DNA of 47,335 bases from Rhodothermales bacterium (GTDB lineage: Bacteria; Bacteroidota; Rhodothermia; Rhodothermales; JABDKH01): the NCBI GenBank assembly GCA_013002165.1, contig JABDKO010000126.1, forward strand, positions 1-47,335, given 5' to 3'. The notes beneath the pieces were generated by a model. That model saw only the letters and a list, made by a program, of their open reading frames with translations. It did not search any database and had not been told where the DNA came from. Numbering within the stretch: position 1 is the stretch's first letter; every line of letters begins with the position of its first letter. Positions 1 to 9,197 of the stretch are shown here, one piece after another. Both the position numbers and the translations under genes were made by a program.

Positions 1-796
1 CGCGGTACGTATAACCGGTTTCGCTCTTGGTGTTGCCGGCGCTTTCGATAAACGACAGCTCGGTCCATGAGTCAGTATCAGCCTGAGCGTACTCGACTGC
101 AAAACCTGCATTGCCGTTTTCGGAAGCGGTCGTCCACGCGAGGACTGCATCGCTATCGTCAACAAGTGCGGTGAAGTCGACGAGTTCGACAGGGAGGCCT
201 GCATCAAGGTCGGCATCGTTGTTGGTGAACGTGCCATTTGTTACTGCAACAACTGGATCGTCATCTGTGTTGATAACTATTGGGTTGGGGTCCGTACCCG
301 GAATCCACACCAGCTCGGCAGTCTGGAGGCCATCAGTTATGTCATAGTACAATGTCGCGATGGTGGTCCATACGCTAGCTGCAATTTGACTTCCCAAATC
401 AGTAGCGATAACCGTAATGTTCAAAGACGGGCGGTCGGCTGCGCCAAACAATGTCGCCGTGCTCGTGTACCAATGGCCATCGACGAAGCCCGTTTGAAAC
501 GGGGGGACCCAATCGAAATCAGTGCCTTCGACAAGCGGATCATTGCCAACTGCACCTGACGGTACCGCCAATGCTCCGTCATTATATGTGTACTGTACCG
601 TGCTATTGCCGAGTTCAAATGAAATGTCAGTGTTCATTTGCACATCAACCTGCAATTGATCAAGTCCTCCAGTTCCAGCTCCGGCATTAATCGTTGCTAC
701 AAACTGCAAATCTGCAGTCTGCGCTGCAGCTTGCCCTGGCAATAAAAATACTGTAAGAACAAGTGCCAGTGTTACAAATCGTATCGCGTTATTCAT
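1..796 (-). CDS. Secreted cohesin-like protein with T9SS-type linker (partial, C-terminus off the left edge)
   Basis: The frame is open from the ATG at 796 to the window edge (265 codons). Residues 1-25 form a clear signal peptide ending AQA/AAAQ-like, so the product is exported. Residues about 28-165 are rich in beta-strand patterns (LQVDVQMNTD, VQYTYNDGALAVPSGAV, WTTIATLYYDITDG) and resemble cohesin-like beta-sandwich modules. Around residue 200 it has LPVELVDFTA followed by AVLAWTTASENGNAGFAVEYA, a fibronectin-like linker module that in Rhodothermota and related Bacteroidota usually precedes a C-terminal type IX secretion sorting tail. The tail itself would lie outside the window. It sits 45 bp downstream of the dockerin-like gene on the same strand, so the two are probably co-transcribed. 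Family naming is by eye; the secreted nature is secure. Confidence 0.75.
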   Translation of the reverse strand, partial: MNNAIRFVTLALVLTVFLLPGQAAAQTADLQFVATINAGAGTGGLDQLQVDVQMNTDISFELGNSTVQYTYNDGALAVPSGAVGNDPLVEGTDFDWVPPFQTGFVDGHWYTSTATLFGAADRPSLNITVIATDLGSQIAASVWTTIATLYYDITDGLQTAELVWIPGTDPNPIVINTDDDPVVAVTNGTFTNNDADLDAGLPVELVDFTALVDDSDAVLAWTTASENGNAGFAVEYAQADTDSWTELSFIESAGNTKSETGYTYR

Positions 797-841
797 TTGA
801 AACATCCCGTTGAGATTTCGGATGGATAAAAAAGTTTGAAA

Positions 842-1645
842 TCAGTCAGGAATAGTATCGCTGATACCATTATTTCCTAGCCAGATTGTGTTGTCAGTAG
901 CGGTAGCTCCGCCACTCAAGTCAAAGTCAGATGTCAGATAACCGGCAGTACCATTCTCGGCCAACCATGCTGTATTGTCCGTGGCAGTAACACCTGTCGA
1001 TCCATCTGCATCTCCCGAATACATTCCGAAGACACCGGTCTCGATTTCAATCATCGGATTCGTACCGAAGGCCTGACTCTGTGCCGTTGAAAAATCGTAG
1101 AGGGCCGGCGTTGTTGCATCCATCGTAATCGGAGCAGCAGACATGACGGCCAGATGGTTCCTTTGGCGAACAACGACGTAATAGTCGCCCGCCGGCTGAG
1201 AGCTGAATCCAAGGGCACTCGTTCCGTCAATATCAACAATAACACCGGTCGATAGAAGTAGGCCTGCTCTCGTCGCAAAGGCAGAGGATGCAGCCGTAGT
1301 AGTGCGCAATTCGACCAGGACCCAATCGACAACTGTTGCTCGTGCGCCGGTCCAATCTGACACGAGTTCAGTGCCGGCGTATTCAAGTTGAGTTCCTACA
1401 TAAATCGAACTGTCATAAGGCTGGGTCAAGGGTAGTTCGTCAAGCAGGATAAGGTTTGTACTCATCGAGTCAGCTACATCGACGTACGGACCTTCAATGA
1501 AGACCTTCAGGTTCGCAAGAATAACGACCTGTGGTTCGGCGCTGACCGAATCCGGTGCGTCACTCGGGTGGGGTACGCTTGCAAATCCCATCAGTATCAC
1601 AAATCCCGGAATAAGAAGCGGTAGTAGCAGTTTTCCTGGAGTCAT
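842..1645 (-). CDS. Secreted dockerin-like protein
   Basis: 267 aa from the ATG at 1645. A TTG at 1702 would add 19 residues, but the ATG version begins directly with a short basic stretch and a hydrophobic segment (KLLLPLLIPGFVILMGF), as expected of an exported protein. The C-terminal 55 residues contain two calcium-loop-like repeats, DADGSTGVTATD and DFDLSGGATATD, each with Asp at positions 1, 3 and 12 and followed by NTAWL / NTIWL. This is the arrangement of duplicated F-hand motifs in type I dockerins. The middle of the protein shows beta-rich segments (VVDWVLVELRTT, DYYVVVRQRNHLAVMSA) common in Bacteroidota surface proteins. It is the first gene of a probable two-gene operon with the cohesin-like protein. 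The partner and substrate are not evident. Confidence 0.75.
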   Translation of the reverse strand: MTPGKLLLPLLIPGFVILMGFASVPHPSDAPDSVSAEPQVVILANLKVFIEGPYVDVADSMSTNLILLDELPLTQPYDSSIYVGTQLEYAGTELVSDWTGARATVVDWVLVELRTTTAASSAFATRAGLLLSTGVIVDIDGTSALGFSSQPAGDYYVVVRQRNHLAVMSAAPITMDATTPALYDFSTAQSQAFGTNPMIEIETGVFGMYSGDADGSTGVTATDNTAWLAENGTAGYLTSDFDLSGGATATDNTIWLGNNGISDTIPD

Positions 1646-1983
1646 TAGAAAATTTAGTAATGTGAAAGCAGCTCGCGTTCGAGCCGATTTGCGGTTTAAC
1701 AAGTGTTCCGTAGTCCGCGTTTTAAGGACTTACCGCCAATACGCGAAGATTTGCGCGAAGATGACTGATTCGGTATTCGACTGAAAGCAGTCCCTTCTTT
1801 AGTCCGGACACGCTGGTCCGAACAAACAATCGTTGCGGGTTGGCGGATAGCAGTGCTTGCCGATCGGCAGGCCCCGCAGAAACCACTTACCACACCTACT
1901 ATACTAACGTATGGTTTTAGTTTCGTCGTTAGAAATTAGGAGATATAACGTCTAAATACTTGTGTTTCGTCGCGTAGAATCGC
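1646..1983. other. Gene-free stretch between transketolase and the dockerin-like gene
   Basis: This 338-bp gap carries no convincing gene on either strand. It should hold the 3' end of the transketolase transcript and the promoter of the dockerin-like gene. I see a perfect 12-bp palindrome TGCCGATCGGCA at 1858-1869 and a short dyad CGGAC-N6-GTCCG near 1804-1819. Neither is followed by a T-run in either direction, so neither looks like an intrinsic terminator. Confidence 0.5.
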
Positions 1984-4005
1984 CTATTGAAGTAGTTTTC
2001 GGGCTGCATCGACGACGGCTGAAGGCGTAATTCCAAAATGCTCAAAAAGTTCTTCTGCAGGTGCTGAAGCGCCAAACGAATCAACGCCTATCGAAACCCC
2101 CTTGCGACCGACGTATTTCTCCCATCCAAGGGTCACACCCGCTTCAACCGAAATCCTTAATTCACAGCTGTCCGGCAGAACGCTTTGCTTGTACTCGTCT
2201 GACTGCGCTTCGAAAATCTCCCAGCTGGGCATACTGACCACACGCACATCCACTCCGGAGTCAGCCAGCGTCGAAGCGGCGTCGAGAGCGACCGATAATT
2301 CGCTTCCGGTCGCAATGAGTATTAACTCCGGGTTATCACTGCCCCGCACGACTGAGTAGGCTCCGTCAAGCAATGATCCGGAAGCCTCGGACGGCGCCTC
2401 GAGCGTGGGCAGACCCTGCCGGGTCAACGAAAGAACGGTTGGACCCGTCTTATTTGAAAGTGCAGCGCGCCACGCTTGTGCAGTCTCTCGGGCATCACCT
2501 GGCCTCAAGAAGGTTACATTGGGAATCACACGCAATGCCATGTAGTGCTCGACGGGTTGGTGTGTAGGTCCATCCTCGCCCAGTCCGATTGAGTCGTGCG
2601 TCAACACAAAGATTACTGGTGTACCCATCAGCGCGGCGAGTCGAAGCGCCGGACGCAGGTAGTCGGAAAAAACGAGGAACGTTCCGCAGTAAGGTCGGAT
2701 GCCGCCATGAAGTGCCATCCCGTTACACATGGAGGCCATTGCATGCTCACGGACCCCGAATCGAATGTAGTGCCCTTCCGGTGTACCCTTCTGCTGATCT
2801 GTCCAGCCTTTCACATCAGTCTTATTGGACCCGGTCAGGTCGGCTGAGCCCCCTGCCAGGTTACGCCATGCAGGTGCGATCGCATTCAATGCCTTACCGC
2901 TGGATGCTCTCGTTGCCATTTTGGATCCGGTCTCGAAATCTGGCAATGTCTTTTCCCAGTCCACTTCAAACTCGTCTGCCAACCATCTCTGGAGTTCGGC
3001 GTGATCTTCGGGAAATGAGTCCCGGTACGATTCCAGAAGCGCATTCCAGGTGTTCTCTTTCTCCCAACCGGCGTCGACCATGTTGAAATGACTGCGGACC
3101 TCATCAGGAACATGGAATGTCGGATTTTTCGGCCAGTCAAGATTCTCCTTTGCCAGCGCGACTTCATCCGGCCCCAACGGTGATCCATGGACCGAGGCAG
3201 TTCCTTGCTTGTTGGGGCTGCCGAAACCGATTATCGTCCGGATCGAAATCAGGCTCGGCCGCATTGAGTCTGTGCGTGCCCGGTTGATCGCTTCATCAAT
3301 CGTTGTAATATCGTTACCATCCCCGACGTGAAGTACCTGCCAGCCGTATGCAGCAAAACGGGCGGGGACGTCTTCGGTAAATGCAAGATCTGTGCTGCCG
3401 TCGATCGAAATCTTGTTGTCGTCATACAGGTAGATCAGTTTACCAAGGCCCAGGTGCCCCGCGAGCGAAGCTGCTTCGTGGCTGATACCCTCCATCAAAT
3501 CGCCATCCGAGACGATCCCGTAGGTGTGGTGGTCAAACAGCTCGAATCCGGGTTTGTTGAATCTCTCCGAGAGAAGTCTTTCGGCGAGTGCCATGCCCAC
3601 GCCGTTTGCGAAACCCTGCCCTAACGGACCTGTTGTTGTCTCGACACCTGCCGTCATGAAGTTTTCAGGATGCCCGGGCGTCTTGCTGTGCAACTGCCTG
3701 AAGTTTTTGAGATCGTCGAGAGACAGATCGTACCCGGTCAGGTGCAGAAGCGCATATAGAAGCATAGACCCATGCCCGGCGGAGAGTACGAATCGGTCTC
3801 TATCAGGCCACGACGGATTTGCCGGGTTATGCTTCAGGTGATTTTTCCAGAGTGTGTACGCCATCGGAGCGCACCCCATTGGCAAGCCCGGGTGTCCGCT
3901 ATTTGCTTTCTGAACGGCATCCACGGCCAGAAAGCGAATCGTGTTAATGCAGAGTTCTTCTGTTTCCTGAGTAGTTTCGGGAGAGGGTGTTGCTACAGTC
4001 GTCAT
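1984..4005 (-). CDS. tkt: Transketolase
   Basis: Thiamine-diphosphate enzyme of the non-oxidative pentose phosphate pathway, moving two-carbon units between ketose and aldose phosphates. From the ATG at 4005 it is 673 aa, the normal size of full-length transketolase. A TTG-started version from 4071 adds 22 residues without homology-like character and is rejected. N-terminal landmarks include [26 protein letters not shown] and [16 protein letters not shown]. The ThDP motif is [13 protein letters not shown] with [10 protein letters not shown]. The middle domain has [20 protein letters not shown] and the loop [20 protein letters not shown]. The C-terminal domain is complete. It lies downstream of the VKOR-DsbA gene but is separated from it by 194 bp with a cluster of palindromes, suggesting its own control. 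Confidence 0.97.
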   Translation of the reverse strand: MTTVATPSPETTQETEELCINTIRFLAVDAVQKANSGHPGLPMGCAPMAYTLWKNHLKHNPANPSWPDRDRFVLSAGHGSMLLYALLHLTGYDLSLDDLKNFRQLHSKTPGHPENFMTAGVETTTGPLGQGFANGVGMALAERLLSERFNKPGFELFDHHTYGIVSDGDLMEGISHEAASLAGHLGLGKLIYLYDDNKISIDGSTDLAFTEDVPARFAAYGWQVLHVGDGNDITTIDEAINRARTDSMRPSLISIRTIIGFGSPNKQGTASVHGSPLGPDEVALAKENLDWPKNPTFHVPDEVRSHFNMVDAGWEKENTWNALLESYRDSFPEDHAELQRWLADEFEVDWEKTLPDFETGSKMATRASSGKALNAIAPAWRNLAGGSADLTGSNKTDVKGWTDQQKGTPEGHYIRFGVREHAMASMCNGMALHGGIRPYCGTFLVFSDYLRPALRLAALMGTPVIFVLTHDSIGLGEDGPTHQPVEHYMALRVIPNVTFLRPGDARETAQAWRAALSNKTGPTVLSLTRQGLPTLEAPSEASGSLLDGAYSVVRGSDNPELILIATGSELSVALDAASTLADSGVDVRVVSMPSWEIFEAQSDEYKQSVLPDSCELRISVEAGVTLGWEKYVGRKGVSIGVDSFGASAPAEELFEHFGITPSAVVDAARKLLQ

Positions 4006-4059
4006 TGTGGCAGGTATAAGTAAGAAGTAGGGTTGATGGTGTATGTGTCCAGGCAGTAA

Positions 4060-4106
4060 TTGACAGGTCAATCAGTTTTCTAGAAAACTGTCTAGAAGAT
4101 TTCTAG
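4060..4106. promoter_or_regulatory. Cluster of inverted repeats upstream of transketolase
   Basis: Three dyads abut each other. TTGAC-AG-GTCAA lies at 4060-4071. A perfect 18-bp palindrome CAGTTTTCTAGAAAACTG lies at 4073-4090. CTAGAA-GAT-TTCTAG lies at 4092-4106, with the hexamer TCTAGA at 4091-4096. TTCTAG/CTAGAA half-sites recur at close spacing. There is no T-run, so this is unlikely to be a terminator for the upstream VKOR gene. A tandem operator 55-100 bp before the transketolase start is the simplest reading. The regulator is unknown. Confidence 0.55.
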
Positions 4107-4199
4107 CACTATGTCATTGGCGCAGAGCAAGAATCCATATTAAGTTGCATCCGGGGAGGAGGAGTGGTGGCCCCCGCCGAAAATTTTGGAAAATCGAGC

Positions 4200-5426
4200 C
4201 TACTCACCCGCTGTCACAATCAATTCGCCGAGGCAGTCAAATGTCCTGGAGGATCGATCAACAAATCGACCATTGATCATTACAGTCGGCACGCTTCCGA
4301 CTCCGGCATCAATCGCATTTTGCCTCTGACGTAACGCGACCTGTCGGAAAAGGCCCCGCTCCAATCGGGATCGAAGTAAATCCTTGCTCAGTCCGATCTG
4401 CTCGGCAATGGCTTCCAGCGTCTGGAGACTCAATCCTTCCTGACGCTGAAGCGCATACTGACCCTCCAGCATCTCAAAGAACAATCCTTCCTGGGCAGCG
4501 ATGTGGAGAGCTTCAACCTGAACTACCGAATGCTCCCACAAAATAAATGGACGGTACACAAAGTGCGCCTCATCGCCATGAGCTTGAACCAGTGCCTCCA
4601 CCAACGGATGCATTGTCTTGCAATGCGGGCAATTTGGATCAAAAAATTCCATGACAATGACATCCGACTCCGGATTTCCCTTGTATGGATCCGCCGGCCC
4701 AACCATCTCCCGATAGTTTTCGACAAATGCTTTTCCCGGGTCATACATACACTCTGACGGCTGGCCATCTTCGAGTGTGATATTCGAGGCACCCGGAGGT
4801 GCCGCTTCGAGTCCACTGAAGTACATAACGTCCGCGCCCGCGAGGACTACGATCAGACCGGCGAGAGCAATAAAAAATGGTGCCTTTCTGGCACGAGCGA
4901 TGTTGTCAGCAGACATTTTTGGACCTGCATCAGGTTTCGTAAAGGAATCAATCAGTTGGAGGATGAACATAATCATAACGATGGATGCTGAGATCAGACA
5001 CAACTTGCAGAATTCACCAATGGTGAAATACTGGACGTAGGACAAATATCCGGAGTAAAGCACGCCGACAAGAACGATCAGAGCCCTTAGTTTTTTCTTC
5101 TTCCTGATTGACTTCAAGTCTGAATACAGGACGAGAAACGAGAGCCCTACTACGCCGAGGTAATAAAACAGACCCCAGACGATGTTCGAGACTCCGAAAA
5201 GCTTGCCCGCGTCGCTGGAAATGACAGCCTCGCAGTCAACAGTGGCGGTAACGTTTTCAGGTGCAGTAAAGCCGAAACACCCACGATCAAAGCTACGACC
5301 GGTTTGGATCCACAGATGAACTACAACCAGGATGCCGAGCAAGCCCAGCACGATCATTGCGCCATCAAGTAGCGGACGATATGTGGCTAACTTCCTTTCA
5401 GGCTTATTATTTCTATCGGCTGTCAT
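4200..5426 (-). CDS. Vitamin K epoxide reductase / DsbA-like thioredoxin fusion
   Basis: 408 aa from the ATG at 5426 (a GTG at 5432 is two codons upstream). Residues 20-160 form a multi-span VKOR domain with the loop cysteines C50 and C65, the SNIVWG stretch and the active-site pair C140-K-L-C143. After another membrane segment (about 183-203) comes an extracytoplasmic thioredoxin-fold domain with FFDPNCPHC (C266, C269) and the cis-Pro loop GVGSVPTVMINGRFV. The enzyme should pass electrons from substrate dithiols through its own thioredoxin domain and VKOR to a membrane quinone, forming protein disulfides. Two further cysteines, C226 before the thioredoxin fold and one near the C-terminus (RTFDCLGEL), could form an additional shuttle or structural disulfide. 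It is divergent from the methyltransferase gene. Confidence 0.92.
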   Translation of the reverse strand: MTADRNNKPERKLATYRPLLDGAMIVLGLLGILVVVHLWIQTGRSFDRGCFGFTAPENVTATVDCEAVISSDAGKLFGVSNIVWGLFYYLGVVGLSFLVLYSDLKSIRKKKKLRALIVLVGVLYSGYLSYVQYFTIGEFCKLCLISASIVMIMFILQLIDSFTKPDAGPKMSADNIARARKAPFFIALAGLIVVLAGADVMYFSGLEAAPPGASNITLEDGQPSECMYDPGKAFVENYREMVGPADPYKGNPESDVIVMEFFDPNCPHCKTMHPLVEALVQAHGDEAHFVYRPFILWEHSVVQVEALHIAAQEGLFFEMLEGQYALQRQEGLSLQTLEAIAEQIGLSKDLLRSRLERGLFRQVALRQRQNAIDAGVGSVPTVMINGRFVDRSSRTFDCLGELIVTAGE

Positions 5427-5553
5427 GGGCACACAGGTCTGAGACGTTGGTTCAAGGAGTGGATTGACGAAAACAAGCTACAGTCGCTTTTTGATCCTCT
5501 TTGCATTCCAAATTGGCAATCCATCGTTCAAAATCGGAAATCTTCAGACAATT

Positions 5554-6213
5554 ATGACGCCACCTTTCTTGAAAGCTCGTGTAAAACGAGAGACGATTCC
5601 GAAGCTTTACCGTTTTATTGCTCCGTTTCATGACGGGTTGGCTCTTGTCGTCGAAAGGAAGGCGCGGGATGTGCTAATCACAAACTCCGGAATTCGTAAC
5701 GGGGACAGCGTCCTTGAGGTCGGCGTCGGGACGGGTCTCAATTTTCCGAGGATCGTGGATCTGAATCCCGAGGGCAGAACGGTCGGTGTAGATATAACGC
5801 CGGCTATGCTTGCAAGGGCCAGAAAGCGAATGTTAAAAAAGTCTCACACCAAATATGAACTTCTTCTCGCAGACGCATATGAGCTTCCGTTCGAGCGGAA
5901 CACTTTTGATGTAGTCATTAACAGCTACATGTTTGACCTTCTTTCCGCCCGGGATATGATCACAGTGCTGAAAGAGTTCAGCCGGGTGTTGAAACCGGGT
6001 GGGACCCTTGCCCTTGCCTACATGTCTCCTGGCGAGCGATGGTTCGAGAGGTTTTGGGATAGTTTGTACCGAATTCATCCGTTCATTCTTGGAGGCTGTC
6101 GAGGTGTCACAGCCATACCTTATCTTGATGACACCGGATTCGACCATATCAATGCAATACCGATTTCATATCGAACCTTTCCATCGGAGATCATCATTGC
6201 CACCGCTCGCTAG
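5554..6213 (+). CDS. Class I SAM-dependent methyltransferase
   Basis: 219 aa from the ATG at 5554. An in-frame TTG at 5464 would add 30 residues, but that segment looks like translated intergenic DNA with an imperfect 21-bp-spaced duplication. Motif I is VLEVGVGTGLN (residues 53-63), the acidic end of strand 2 is GVD at 78-80, then DAYELPF and VLKPGGTLALAY. The pattern resembles phospholipid N-methyltransferases of the PmtA/UbiE group, but the substrate cannot be fixed from sequence. The stop is 6 bp before the mscS-like gene, so the two and the trp genes behind them probably share a transcript. Confidence 0.88.
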   Translation: MTPPFLKARVKRETIPKLYRFIAPFHDGLALVVERKARDVLITNSGIRNGDSVLEVGVGTGLNFPRIVDLNPEGRTVGVDITPAMLARARKRMLKKSHTKYELLLADAYELPFERNTFDVVINSYMFDLLSARDMITVLKEFSRVLKPGGTLALAYMSPGERWFERFWDSLYRIHPFILGGCRGVTAIPYLDDTGFDHINAIPISYRTFPSEIIIATAR

Positions 6214-6219
6214 TGCACC

Positions 6220-7140
6220 ATGGATATGTTTGAAGGCATAGACTTCGAAAACGAACTTCTCCAAACTGGACTGATCGTTACGGCGATCCTCCTCGGAGTC
6301 TTTGTGGTAAGCCGAATAGCACTCAGGCTGACAAAACGCTTTGTCACTGATCCGAAGCGGCTCTACCACTCATCCAAGATGATCCGACGGATTTCCGGAA
6401 TCGTTGCACTGGTTCTGATCGTCGGTTTCTTCAGTCCACGACTGGGCGATGTGCTCACAGTCCTGACTGTCATTGGTGCCGGCCTTGCAATCGCCTTACG
6501 AGAAGCGCTGCTCAGTGTTTTTGGCTGGTTTCATATTTCCCTGAACGCACCGTTCAAGCAGGGCGATCGTATCGAGATTAACGGAGTGGCGGGCGACGTG
6601 GTCGACATTCGGATAATGAAAACGGTCCTGATGGAAATCAAAAACTGGGTCGAAGCCGACCAGAGCACCGGACGGATTGTTCATATACCGAATAATTGGA
6701 TCTTCGCGCATGCACTCCAAAACTATTCTCGCGGATTCAAATTTCTCTGGAACGAACTGTCCGTTACACTAACATTCAGGTCCAACTGGCAACGGGCGCA
6801 GGATATCATGACTGGATTCGCCAACGAGTCATCCGAAATCGTCGAACACCAGGCTTCAAAGGAAATACATCAGCTGTCCAAGGAATATCTGGTACACTAT
6901 TCCATACTCACTCCTTTCGTTTACGTCCGGATAGTTGACAACGGTGTCCGGCTCACACTTCGCTACCTGTGTGAAGCTCGCAAACGACGCGGCACGGAAC
7001 ATGCGCTGACCATTTCGATGCTAGACGAGTTTCGCAAACATCCGGATATAGAGTTTGCGTATCCAACATTTGGGCTCTCGGAACTAACTGGACCACAGTT
7101 CGGCAAAGCTGCACCTACGCGTGACAAATCTGATGGATAG
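6220..7140 (+). CDS. MscS-family mechanosensitive ion channel
   Basis: 306 aa. There are three predicted membrane segments (about residues 14-36, 58-73 and 78-105). The third is the Gly/Ala-rich pore helix VIGAGLAIALREALLSVFGW typical of MscS. It is followed by the beta domain FKQGDRIEINGVAGDVVDI and IVHIPNNWIF. The soluble cage domain continues to the C-terminus. Its role would be release of solutes at high membrane tension. The last 8 bp overlap the likely trpE start (ATGGATAG), so it is translationally linked to the tryptophan genes, an unusual neighbour for them. Confidence 0.9.
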   Translation: MDMFEGIDFENELLQTGLIVTAILLGVFVVSRIALRLTKRFVTDPKRLYHSSKMIRRISGIVALVLIVGFFSPRLGDVLTVLTVIGAGLAIALREALLSVFGWFHISLNAPFKQGDRIEINGVAGDVVDIRIMKTVLMEIKNWVEADQSTGRIVHIPNNWIFAHALQNYSRGFKFLWNELSVTLTFRSNWQRAQDIMTGFANESSEIVEHQASKEIHQLSKEYLVHYSILTPFVYVRIVDNGVRLTLRYLCEARKRRGTEHALTISMLDEFRKHPDIEFAYPTFGLSELTGPQFGKAAPTRDKSDG

Positions 7141-8650
7141 GAGCACATTTGAATCGTTTGAAAATGCGGTCACATCAGCGCGCAATGGCGGTCAAAGTAA
7201 GATTGTTGTCCCGATTTTCCGGCGCCTGTCAGCCGACCTCCTGACTCCGGTGGCAGCGTATCTGAAATTGTGTGAGGGTTCCAAGTACAGCTTTCTGTTT
7301 GAGAGTGTAGAGGGAGGAGAACAACTTGCTCGCTATTCGTTCCTCGGCAAGGACCCGTATCGTGTACTGCGTGCTTACGGCTCCGATGTTTTTGCAGATC
7401 ATTTCGAAGATGGCAAGCCCGTTCCCTCGATTGATGGCTCGATCGGTGGAAATATCCTTGAAGTGCTCCGCGATACACTCGGCGAGTGGCATGAGATCAA
7501 GAATCCTGAATTGCCGAGATTGACGTGTGGTGCTGTTGGGTACCTCGGTTACGAAACAGTCCGTTTGATAGAAAAGCTCCCAACTCGAAAAGACTCTGAC
7601 TTGACAACGCCGGATGCCGTCTGGTGTATGTACGACTCCATACTCGCATTTGATCACGTCAGGCATCAGATCGTTTTGATCAGCAACGCATTTGTAAGTG
7701 ATGAGACAGACTTGCAGGCTTCATTCGACCGCGCCAGTGCCAGACTGGACGAAATCGAGAAAGCCCTTCGCGAGCCGGTTCTGAAACCGCCGCCAAAAGT
7801 TTCTGTCGATACTGAGACTCCCGACTCGGAGTACGCCGAATCCGAATACATGTCCGCAGTTGAAAAAGCCCGGGAATATATTCGTGAGGGTGACATATTT
7901 CAGGTCGTCCTTTCTCGCAGGTTCTCGTTCCCGCTGTCTGGTCATCCCTTCAATCTCTATCGCGCCCTGAGGCAGGTCAACCCGTCTCCCTATTTGTTTT
8001 ATCTGCAGTTGGATGATTTTCAACTCGTCGGGTCCTCGCCCGAAGTTCTCGTAAGTGTCGAAGATGGAAACGTCCAGGTCCTGCCAATCGCGGGTACACG
8101 GCCGCGAGGCAGAAACATAGAAGAGGATATCGAATTCGAAAAAGAGCTGCGAGAGGATCACAAGGAGAACGCCGAACATCTGATGCTCGTCGATCTTGGC
8201 CGAAACGATGTGGGTCGAATTAGTGAGTACGGATCGGTAACGGTCGATCAGTTTGCATCAATCGAACGATACTCGCATGTGATGCATCTTGTCTCTCGCG
8301 TAAGCGGTCGGCTTGACTCACGGTTCGGAGCCGTCGATGCTCTCTCTGCATGCTTCCCGGCCGGCACGGTTTCCGGAGCACCGAAGGTTCGTGCGATGGA
8401 GATCATCAATGAACTCGAACCTGTCGCGAGAGGCACGTATGCCGGTGCAGTCGGATATCTTGACTTCTCGGGTAACATGGACACATGTATAGCGATACGA
8501 ACCATGCTCGTAGAAAATGGGACGATCTACATACAGGCAGGCGCTGGCATCGTAGCAGACAGCGATCCGTTGTCTGAATTCGTTGAGACGGAGAATAAAG
8601 CCGGAGCACTTCTCGAGGCAATCAAAGTTGCCTCCGACGACTTGCTTTAA
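7133..8650 (+). CDS. trpE: Anthranilate synthase component I
   Basis: First step of tryptophan synthesis: chorismate plus ammonia (from TrpG) to anthranilate and pyruvate. The ATG at 7133 gives 505 aa and overlaps the channel gene stop by 8 bp. A GTG at 7121 is possible. The N-terminal region keeps a FESVEGGE element (about residues 56-63), which corresponds to the feedback tryptophan site LLES of known TrpE, so end-product inhibition is likely retained. The chorismate-binding half has GDIFQVVLSRRF, VGSSPEVLVSVEDG, the diagnostic PIAGTRPRG (about 318; PabB would have Lys here), LMLVDLGRNDVGR, ACFPAGTVSGAPKVRAMEII and GAVGYLDFSGNMDTCIAIRT. It begins the trp block. Confidence 0.97.
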   Translation: MDRSTFESFENAVTSARNGGQSKIVVPIFRRLSADLLTPVAAYLKLCEGSKYSFLFESVEGGEQLARYSFLGKDPYRVLRAYGSDVFADHFEDGKPVPSIDGSIGGNILEVLRDTLGEWHEIKNPELPRLTCGAVGYLGYETVRLIEKLPTRKDSDLTTPDAVWCMYDSILAFDHVRHQIVLISNAFVSDETDLQASFDRASARLDEIEKALREPVLKPPPKVSVDTETPDSEYAESEYMSAVEKAREYIREGDIFQVVLSRRFSFPLSGHPFNLYRALRQVNPSPYLFYLQLDDFQLVGSSPEVLVSVEDGNVQVLPIAGTRPRGRNIEEDIEFEKELREDHKENAEHLMLVDLGRNDVGRISEYGSVTVDQFASIERYSHVMHLVSRVSGRLDSRFGAVDALSACFPAGTVSGAPKVRAMEIINELEPVARGTYAGAVGYLDFSGNMDTCIAIRTMLVENGTIYIQAGAGIVADSDPLSEFVETENKAGALLEAIKVASDDLL

Positions 8651-8729
8651 CGCATTAAAATTCGTCAAATAGGCAAAGTTGACAGGGCTATCTTTACAAG
8701 TTGATTAGCATGTAACTCGATCTCTGCAA

Positions 8730-9197
8730 ATGAAGAGCATTCTGCTGAAGAAAGGTTGGGCCGGAAAGACGATCTCCCGAGCCGAAACCATAGAGCGGTT
8801 TAATCCGATTATCAAGAAACACATTGTTCTGAATCGCTTCTATGACGCTGCGATTCGAGATCTGGACCACGATGAGCACACGAAGCAGTTTACCCTTGAT
8901 CAGCGGACTGCCAGAGCCGACGTTGGTAAACTCTGCGAAACGGTTTTCAGCTGCGGGGGTGTTGCTTATTCAGGCACTGACCTTGATCCGGAAGCCGTGA
9001 GTTCGGGCTCGTCTCTTGAGGATGTGATGTTCAATCTTTTTGATCTCGAAACCGATCTTCAGGATGCAATCAGTGAAGAGGAATCCATCGAACATCAGAT
9101 GCGTTCACGAGCAATTCTGGGCGTAGTGAAAACGCATTCCGCCGAACGTTACAAGTACCTCTCTAATGCTACCCGAAAACTCAATCGACCCGACTAG
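8730..9197 (+). CDS. Uncharacterised helical protein inside the trp operon
   Basis: 155 aa, no signal peptide or membrane segment. I do not recognise the family with confidence. It is nearly all alpha-helical in pattern: a basic N-terminus (KKGWAGKTISRAETIERFNPIIKKH), a helix VLNRFYDAAIRDLDHDEH, a second long helix with FTLDQRTARADVGKLCETVF, a Gly/Ser loop, and two acidic helices ending HQMRSRAILGVVKTHSAERYKYLSNATRKL. The arrangement of long helices with His/Glu residues recalls ferritin-like four-helix proteins of the DUF2383 type, but that is weak. It sits between trpE and trpS and its last 32 bp overlap the trpS start, so it is co-expressed with tryptophan synthesis. A separate promoter in the 79-bp gap after trpE (TTGACA at 8679-8684) is possible. 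Confidence 0.7.
   Translation: MKSILLKKGWAGKTISRAETIERFNPIIKKHIVLNRFYDAAIRDLDHDEHTKQFTLDQRTARADVGKLCETVFSCGGVAYSGTDLDPEAVSSGSSLEDVMFNLFDLETDLQDAISEEESIEHQMRSRAILGVVKTHSAERYKYLSNATRKLNRPD

Noticed and set aside
1858-1869. Perfect 12-bp palindrome TGCCGATCGGCA as a transketolase terminator
   Set aside because: No T-run on either side; short palindromes of this kind occur by chance in GC-balanced DNA.
5506-5543. Imperfect direct repeat, 21-bp period, before the methyltransferase start
   Set aside because: Only about 13 of 17 bases match and there are two units; used only as a reason to place the start at 5554.
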